NCBI GenBank assembly: GCA_937952155.1
Contig: CALFYH010000086.1
Coordinates: 1 to 10,084 of the forward strand
Length of the DNA: 10,084 nucleotides
Direction of reading: 5' to 3'
Source: an uncultured Saprospiraceae bacterium
GTDB taxonomy: Bacteria > Bacteroidota > Bacteroidia > Chitinophagales > Saprospiraceae
Of the stretch, positions 5,774 through 10,084 are shown piece after piece (position 1 is the stretch's first letter; each line of letters starts with the position of its first letter). The notes below the pieces were generated by a model. It ran no database searches and was not told where the DNA came from. It was given only the letters and a program-made list of their open reading frames with translations. The position numbers and the translations under genes were made by a program.

Positions 5774-7746
5774 TACATACCTAATTGCTGTCTATATGTA
5801 GGCTCTACACCTGCAAAACCTAAATTAATAGCTTGTTGAAGATCCGCTTTAGCCTCATTTACCTTATTGAGACCGAAATAAGTTTTGGATCTTTCATAGT
5901 AAAAGAGACCTTTATTTTTAGACTCATATTTTAAGGATTCGCTATAAGCTGTAATTGCTTCTTCTGGTCTATTTAACATGCGAAGGGCACGACCTTTTTC
6001 GTACCAAAGATCTCCATTATACGGCACAAGTTTGAGGTAAGATTCGATATCTTGCAATGCTAGATCAACTCGATTGAGATTGTGGTACATAATGGACCTG
6101 TTCAAGTATCCTACAGCATGATCAGGCTTGAGTTTGATGCCTTCGGTCATATCAGCGATAGCGTTTTGTAAATCACCTAGGCGCGCATAGGTTGCGCCTC
6201 GATTTACGCGAAATTCTCCATCTTTTGGATCATATTCTATTGCTTTGCTATAATCTCTCAGTGCCATCATTAAGGTATCTTTGCCTTTGGCAAGCTCAAA
6301 ATAAAGCCTAGCTCTACTATTATAAGCTTGAGGTTGATTATCTTTCATGGCGATTGTGGTATTATAGTCGTCAATAGCTTCTTTATACAACTTATTGTCC
6401 CGATAGTAGTTGGCCCTATTCCCGTATGGCAATGTTGTATTTTTATAATATTTCAATACGTGAGTCCATAGTGTACCGCTATTTTTCCAGATTTTATTTT
6501 GATTCAATGTCAACAATGAAAATGCTAATAAAAATATTGCAGAAATACCAATAGCCAGTCCAGATTTAGATTCATTGGTTGTTAATACTTTATCTAGATA
6601 ATAACCGGCGATAATGAAAAATCCAAGATAAGCGATATAGGTAAATCTATCAGCCAAATATCCTTGTCCTGCACCTAGTATCTGCAATAGAAAAACGATA
6701 TTTACAATAAAGAAAGTCAAACCAAAAAATACGATTTTATACTCCTTTTTGTAGGATTGGTACAAAATATAAATCACCACAGGTGCAATCAAGATCGATG
6801 GATAAAAATACCATGGAAAATAATTTGGGTAAGGATATAAAGGCGACATCCTGAATGGAAGAATAAGCTTTGTAACGTAAATCACAAAACTGAAAGCGCC
6901 TATGAAAAGCCTTTGTATAAAGTTGAAGTTGGTTTCGTCCACAGCTGAAGATAATGATCCAAAATCTTTCAGCATGATTACTCCCAAGATACCGAATGTC
7001 AGTGATAAAAGAAAAAATGGAATTTTATTTATAACGGTTTTGAATTCCCATTTTCTATCCAAATAATAATCAACAGCCATCATACTAAGTGGCAATGAAA
7101 CAGCTTGGATTTTTGAAAATAAAGACAATATGAATAGAATCGTCATCCATATCCATCTTAACGATTTATTGTCATTTTTGAATTTTATGTATTGCAAGAG
7201 AGCACCAAGGTAAAAAGCACCAAACAAAACATCTTTTCGTTCCGTAACCCAAGCGACAGATTCTACACGCATCGGGTGAATACCAAATAATAACGCCACA
7301 AATAATGCGCCTCGCCAACCTATACCCAAAAGGATTGCGATTCGATAGCTTAGAAAAACGCAGATTAGATGCAAAAGTAGATTGTCCAAATGCCAATTGA
7401 ATGGCTTGTCAAAACCAAATTGTATTTTTTCGATTGCAAAAGTCCAAATAGTCAATGGATTATAATTTCCTATGACGCCAGATGAGAATATCTCCTTGGT
7501 TGTAGCCCAAAAATTATTTTTGTCAACGTGCTGAATTAGCTTGTTTTCATAAAAGTTTCTGTCATCGTCCCAGTTTACAAATTGATTATTCAGTGACGTC
7601 GAAAAACAAATTGCAGTAACTATAATTGCGATCAATGCCGGCCACCAAGGATTTTGATTATCCTTAGGTGATTGAATAGTAATCGGTTGAACAGCTTTGC
7701 CTGATTTTTCTTTAGGTTGTGTATATGTATTTCTATTTTTTGCCAT
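5773..7746 (-). CDS. TMTC-like GT-C glycosyltransferase-type membrane protein with C-terminal TPRs
   Basis: 657 residues. Residues 1-33 are hydrophilic and cytoplasmic; a first membrane helix follows (about 34-52), then an outside loop with FVNWDDD (Asp60-62), the acidic motif expected at the active site of GT-C enzymes. NYNPLTIWT (94-102), HLDNLLLHL (119-127) and HPMRVESVAWVTERKDVL (157-174) closely resemble eukaryotic TMTC proteins, which transfer mannose from a polyprenyl phosphate donor to Ser/Thr. About ten membrane segments continue to roughly residue 415. Residues about 430-657 hold around six TPRs, presumably periplasmic, which could grip acceptor proteins. Donor and acceptor are not known, and bacterial members of this family are poorly characterised. 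The ATG at 7746 follows a TAnnTTTG motif by 27 bases. It is the first gene of an operon with the PAQR gene. Confidence 0.82.
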   Translation of the reverse strand: MAKNRNTYTQPKEKSGKAVQPITIQSPKDNQNPWWPALIAIIVTAICFSTSLNNQFVNWDDDRNFYENKLIQHVDKNNFWATTKEIFSSGVIGNYNPLTIWTFAIEKIQFGFDKPFNWHLDNLLLHLICVFLSYRIAILLGIGWRGALFVALLFGIHPMRVESVAWVTERKDVLFGAFYLGALLQYIKFKNDNKSLRWIWMTILFILSLFSKIQAVSLPLSMMAVDYYLDRKWEFKTVINKIPFFLLSLTFGILGVIMLKDFGSLSSAVDETNFNFIQRLFIGAFSFVIYVTKLILPFRMSPLYPYPNYFPWYFYPSILIAPVVIYILYQSYKKEYKIVFFGLTFFIVNIVFLLQILGAGQGYLADRFTYIAYLGFFIIAGYYLDKVLTTNESKSGLAIGISAIFLLAFSLLTLNQNKIWKNSGTLWTHVLKYYKNTTLPYGNRANYYRDNKLYKEAIDDYNTTIAMKDNQPQAYNSRARLYFELAKGKDTLMMALRDYSKAIEYDPKDGEFRVNRGATYARLGDLQNAIADMTEGIKLKPDHAVGYLNRSIMYHNLNRVDLALQDIESYLKLVPYNGDLWYEKGRALRMLNRPEEAITAYSESLKYESKNKGLFYYERSKTYFGLNKVNEAKADLQQAINLGFAGVEPTYRQQLGM

Positions 7747-7773
7747 AACCGTATTTGCTATATATTGTTACTG

Positions 7774-7781
7774 CAAAGTTA
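7774..7781 (-). promoter_or_regulatory. -7 element of the TMTC-like/PAQR operon
   Basis: On the minus strand this reads TAACTTTG, identical to the desaturase -7 element, followed by CA as there. It ends 27 bases before the ATG. No TTG lies 19 bases upstream, so the -33 part is weak or absent. Confidence 0.5.
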
Positions 7782-7800
7782 GTTATTGTTTATGAAAATA

Positions 7801-7828
7801 TATAATATGAAGCAAGCTTTTATATATA
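7801..7828 (-). terminator. AT-rich stem-loop between two minus-strand genes
   Basis: A core AAGC-AA-GCTT (7810-7819) is flanked by imperfectly paired TA-rich arms (7801-7808 with 7822-7828). It lies just after the stop of the YwaF/TMEM164-family gene and before the promoter of the TMTC-like gene, the right place for a terminator. The stem is mostly A-T and the loop only two bases, so termination is uncertain. Confidence 0.3.
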
Positions 7829-7834
7829 GTAAAA

Positions 7835-8560
7835 CTAAGTTGTTTTTAAAAGCATCTTTAATTTGGATGAATAAAATGGAATTAATATTATAGAAAATGC
7901 CAATGCCACCACAAATTCTAAAGTTAGAATATATTCTGGCCACGGACCAAGCAAATCGTAAAAGGTTTTTCCTGGTGGTTTAGCATTTAAGTACATATAG
8001 TTTGCGCCCAAAGCAAGATTAATAGGGTAAAGGATGATTGCTAGGATGTTAATACCGACAATTGATTTTGCTGCATCTTTCCATGTCAATTGCCATCCAT
8101 ATACATACCAACCGTATAATGCACCCAAAATAATGACTGCATGAACCGACCAATATCTAACGGCTTCATAATGTGGCATGGACTCTGTGAGTGTAGGCGT
8201 AAAAATAGATTGTGCACAACCAGCCATTATCCAAAAAAAAGTAATCGCCCACATAAATCGCCACTTATACCACATGATAAATGGCATTAATAAAGTCATA
8301 ATATTGCATAAATGTAAAGGAAGATCGGTAGCTGTATCCAAAATTCCAACATTAAATTTATGAAATACTTTGAAAAGCTGCATGAATGCCCCAAATCCAC
8401 AAATTAAAGTAATATATATTTTGCCATTTTGGTCATTCCATTTGTTTTTTCCTAGATAAAGTATGAATATTATAAAAATAATGCAACTCCAAAATGCGAT
8501 TCCATGTTCTATACCAAAATTGGTGAAATTTCCGTTATCATGTAAAAATATATCTGTCAT
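7835..8560 (-). CDS. YwaF/TMEM164-family integral membrane protein (TIGR02206-like)
   Basis: 241 residues, about seven hydrophobic segments. Diagnostic motifs: LPLHLCNI (80-87), a W-x-M-A-G-C-A-Q-S segment followed by TPTLTESMPHYEAVRYWSVH (121-140), LGANYMYLNAKPP (184-196) and LLGPWPEYI (203-211). These define a family that includes B. subtilis YwaF and eukaryotic TMEM164. Human TMEM164 has been reported to be an acyltransferase making polyunsaturated ether phospholipids and to depend on a conserved cysteine; Cys85 and His140 here are candidate equivalents. Transfer of that activity to this protein is inference. The ATG at 8560 is supported by a full promoter at 8578-8608. It is a single-gene unit on the same strand as the downstream operon and divergent from the amidase. 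Confidence 0.8.
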   Translation of the reverse strand: MTDIFLHDNGNFTNFGIEHGIAFWSCIIFIIFILYLGKNKWNDQNGKIYITLICGFGAFMQLFKVFHKFNVGILDTATDLPLHLCNIMTLLMPFIMWYKWRFMWAITFFWIMAGCAQSIFTPTLTESMPHYEAVRYWSVHAVIILGALYGWYVYGWQLTWKDAAKSIVGINILAIILYPINLALGANYMYLNAKPPGKTFYDLLGPWPEYILTLEFVVALAFSIILIPFYSSKLKMLLKTT

Positions 8561-8564
8561 ATAC

Positions 8565-8580
8565 TTGTTCTTTGGAACAA
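8565..8580. promoter_or_regulatory. Perfect 6-base-arm inverted repeat at the YwaF/TMEM164-family start
   Basis: TTGTTC-TTTG-GAACAA is a perfect inverted repeat with a 4-base loop. It overlaps the last three bases of the -7 element and covers the predicted transcription start, ending four bases before the ATG. It could be an operator that blocks RNA polymerase, or an mRNA hairpin close to the start codon. Which of these, if either, cannot be told from sequence. Confidence 0.5.
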
Positions 8581-8608
8581 AAGTAATGGATAATTTAAAA
8601 AATGCAAA
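8578..8608 (-). promoter_or_regulatory. Bacteroidota-type promoter of the YwaF/TMEM164-family gene
   Basis: On the minus strand, TTTG (8608-8605) is followed after exactly 19 bases by TACTTTTG (8585-8578), an exact TAnnTTTG match. The ATG follows 17 bases later, giving a very short leader. The same 19-base spacing is seen at the desaturase promoter. Confidence 0.6.
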
Positions 8609-8704
8609 TAATTGATAAGTAATCTTTTTAGAAATGCCAAGGATGAAATCATAGTTTTTATAAAATTTATAGCAAATTTATATATTAAATTAATTTATAA
8701 TATG

Positions 8705-8712
8705 TATATTTG
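8705..8712 (+). promoter_or_regulatory. -7 element of the amidase gene
   Basis: TATATTTG matches TAnnTTTG and is followed by CA, like the other motifs in this window. It ends 29 bases before the ATG at 8742. No clear TTG is present 19 bases upstream. A further minus-strand TAAATTTG at 8680-8673 lies 25 bases away but is less well placed for the divergent gene than the promoter at 8578-8608. Confidence 0.5.
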
Positions 8713-8741
8713 CATTTTGATAATCTCTTAAATCCGATGAA

Positions 8742-10004
8742 ATGCCAAGATTAATGCTTGTCTTATTTACATTTTGCTTATGTTCAGCAACATATGCAGG
8801 TGAAAAAAACCATGCAGTAGCGAAAGTTAGAAAAGGAGAAAATCTAGAAGTATTGCTTAAACGGTATTTGTTGACGCCGCATCATTGCAATATTGAGACG
8901 TTTTGTGATTTGAATAATTTGAAATCCAAAAACAAGATTATCGCAGGTAAGGTGTATAAGTTACCATTGCTTATCATCCGATATAATGGTAAAAATATCC
9001 GCTCATCAACAGGGATTTCCGACTTGTCATTGGCCAAAAGAGTGGAAAAACTAAATGCTGACTTATTGAAAGCAGGAATCAGGCACCAACATTATAAGGA
9101 CAATAAAAAAATATGGGTTCCTATGGCCGAATACGATTGCGGTAGCGATCCTGATTCTGAAAATACAGCATTAAAAATTGATAATAATTTTTCAGATAAT
9201 AATAAAACTGAAGAAAATAATACTAAGTCTAAAACGTATGTCCCTACGGCAACTGAGCTTAAAAGAAAGGGCATTAAAACAATTTCAGCACCCATTATGG
9301 GCCCTGAGTATGAGGAAGTTTATGTTGAAGACCTTAGTTTGAAAGGTCAAGTATTTTATATTTTGAGTGGACATGGCGGACCAGATCCTGGCGCAATGTA
9401 CACTGCTGGCAAGTCAGATATGTGTGAAGACGAGTATGCTTATGATGTGGCATTGCGATTAGCAAGAAATCTAATGCAACATGGAGCAACTGTCGAAATG
9501 GTGGTGCAGGATGAAAATGATGGGATAAGAGATGAAATGTACCTTGATTGTGACAATGATGAAACGACATTGGGTAAATACACAATACCATTGAGTCAAA
9601 AGAAACGATTGAGAGATCGAGCGGCTACGGTCAATAAATTGTATCAAAAATATAAAAGAAAAGGATATAAAGTACAAAAAGCGATAGAAATTCATGTGGA
9701 TTCACGAAGCAAAGAGACCAGACAAGATGTATTTTTTTATTATAATAAAAATAGCAAAAGTAGTAAGAAACTTGCCGAGACTGTCCAAGGCGTATTTGAA
9801 TCTAAATATAACGAACACCAAAAAGATCGTGGTTATCAAGGTTTTGTAGAAGATCGCGGTATATATATGGTCCGTACACTGACGCCTACGATGGTTTTCG
9901 TTGAATTAGCCAATATCCGCAATCTAGCAGATCAAGAGCGATTGCTAATAAATTCTAATAGACAAGCATTGGCAAATTGGCTTTTTGAAGGATTGAGGAA
10001 GTAA
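8742..10004 (+). CDS. N-acetylmuramoyl-L-alanine amidase (Amidase_3) with LysM-like N-terminal segment
   Basis: 420 residues. A signal peptide covers about 1-19 (LMLVLFTFCLCSATYA). Residues about 24-78 (VRKGENLEVLLKRY, then CDLNNLKSKNKIIAGKVYKLP) look like a divergent LysM, a peptidoglycan-binding fold. Residues about 140-165 are an Asn/Lys/Glu-rich linker. The catalytic domain spans about 203-420: zinc ligands are probably His211 in SGHGGPDPG, Glu231 in CEDEYAYDVALRLA and His318 in EIHVDS, with catalytic Glu388 in MVFVELANIRN. The enzyme cleaves the bond between muramic acid and L-alanine, as in daughter-cell separation or wall remodelling, and acts in the periplasm. EIHVDS and VELANIRN differ from the common SIHANA/S and ELGFLSN forms, but the key residues are kept. 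The central loop 257-282 is acidic with a Cys (DENDGIRDEMYLDCDNDE), as an inserted region. The ATG at 8742 is used; Met5 is an alternative. Confidence 0.88.
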   Translation: MPRLMLVLFTFCLCSATYAGEKNHAVAKVRKGENLEVLLKRYLLTPHHCNIETFCDLNNLKSKNKIIAGKVYKLPLLIIRYNGKNIRSSTGISDLSLAKRVEKLNADLLKAGIRHQHYKDNKKIWVPMAEYDCGSDPDSENTALKIDNNFSDNNKTEENNTKSKTYVPTATELKRKGIKTISAPIMGPEYEEVYVEDLSLKGQVFYILSGHGGPDPGAMYTAGKSDMCEDEYAYDVALRLARNLMQHGATVEMVVQDENDGIRDEMYLDCDNDETTLGKYTIPLSQKKRLRDRAATVNKLYQKYKRKGYKVQKAIEIHVDSRSKETRQDVFFYYNKNSKSSKKLAETVQGVFESKYNEHQKDRGYQGFVEDRGIYMVRTLTPTMVFVELANIRNLADQERLLINSNRQALANWLFEGLRK

Positions 10005-10040
10005 TTGTAACTAACTATTCACCGAAATCGAGACTGTAAA

Positions 10041-10048
10041 TAATTTTG
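10041..10048 (+). promoter_or_regulatory. Possible -7 element of a gene beyond the window
   Basis: TAATTTTG matches TAnnTTTG and lies 36 bases after the amidase stop, followed by a short TGTG-TAAA-CACA inverted repeat (about 10047-10060). There is no matching -33 TTG, and the downstream gene is not visible. The last 80 bases hold nothing else I can identify. Confidence 0.25.
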
Positions 10049-10084
10049 TGTAAACACAGACAACAAATCATCAAGCCTGATTCA

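Noticed and set aside
7801..7828. TA-rich inverted repeat as an insertion-sequence end or attachment site
   Set aside because: No transposase, integrase, target duplication or second copy is present in the window.
8178..8363. 61-residue plus-strand open frame inside the YwaF/TMEM164-family gene
   Set aside because: Shadow of the well-supported minus-strand gene with no motif or promoter of its own.

Overview
The window looks like an AT-rich chromosomal fragment of a member of the Bacteroidota, possibly from the Chitinophagales/Saprospiraceae side. The evidence is protein style and signals: signal peptides ending in YGQ, a Bacteroidota-type LptE, a TPR protein with a TonB-C-like end, no clear Shine-Dalgarno sites, and several copies of the Bacteroidota -7 promoter motif TAnnTTTG. 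Lineage is inferred from these features only. It appears to be a metagenomic or draft contig, because its first ~165-190 bases do not belong with the rest.

Layout. Bases 1-~189 are visibly GC-rich and encode, on the minus strand, an internal piece of a proteobacterial-type DNA polymerase III beta clamp (dnaN). This runs without a gap into the middle of an AT-rich topoisomerase I gene (topA, + strand, to 2211), which has therefore lost its TOPRIM domain. I read this as a chimeric join, not biology. Next come a secreted TPR protein with a TonB-C-like C-terminus (2289-3410, +), a convergent LptE-like lipoprotein gene (3462-3956, -), and a divergent membrane fatty acid desaturase (4113-5135, +) with a well-formed promoter and a cluster of TGAT/ATCA half-sites upstream. 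Converging on the desaturase, 2 bp from its stop, is a minus-strand two-gene operon: a TMTC-like GT-C/TPR membrane protein (5773-7746) and a PAQR/hemolysin III protein (5138-5773), coupled by a TAATG overlap. Further up on the minus strand is a YwaF/TMEM164-family membrane protein (7835-8560) with its own promoter. A divergent Amidase_3 cell-wall hydrolase (8742-10004, +) ends the window.

How the genes relate. Almost everything after topA acts in the envelope: lipid desaturation, a membrane-homeostasis PAQR, a possible lipid acyl-transfer protein, LPS export (LptE), a possible protein O-glycosyltransferase, and peptidoglycan cleavage. The arrangement is mostly single genes with their own promoters, so this is a loose envelope neighbourhood and not one defined system. 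The most suggestive grouping is desaturase + PAQR + TMEM164-like protein, since animal PAQR proteins are linked to fatty-acid desaturation; that link is a hypothesis here. I found no mobile element, CRISPR array, tRNA, rRNA or defence system.
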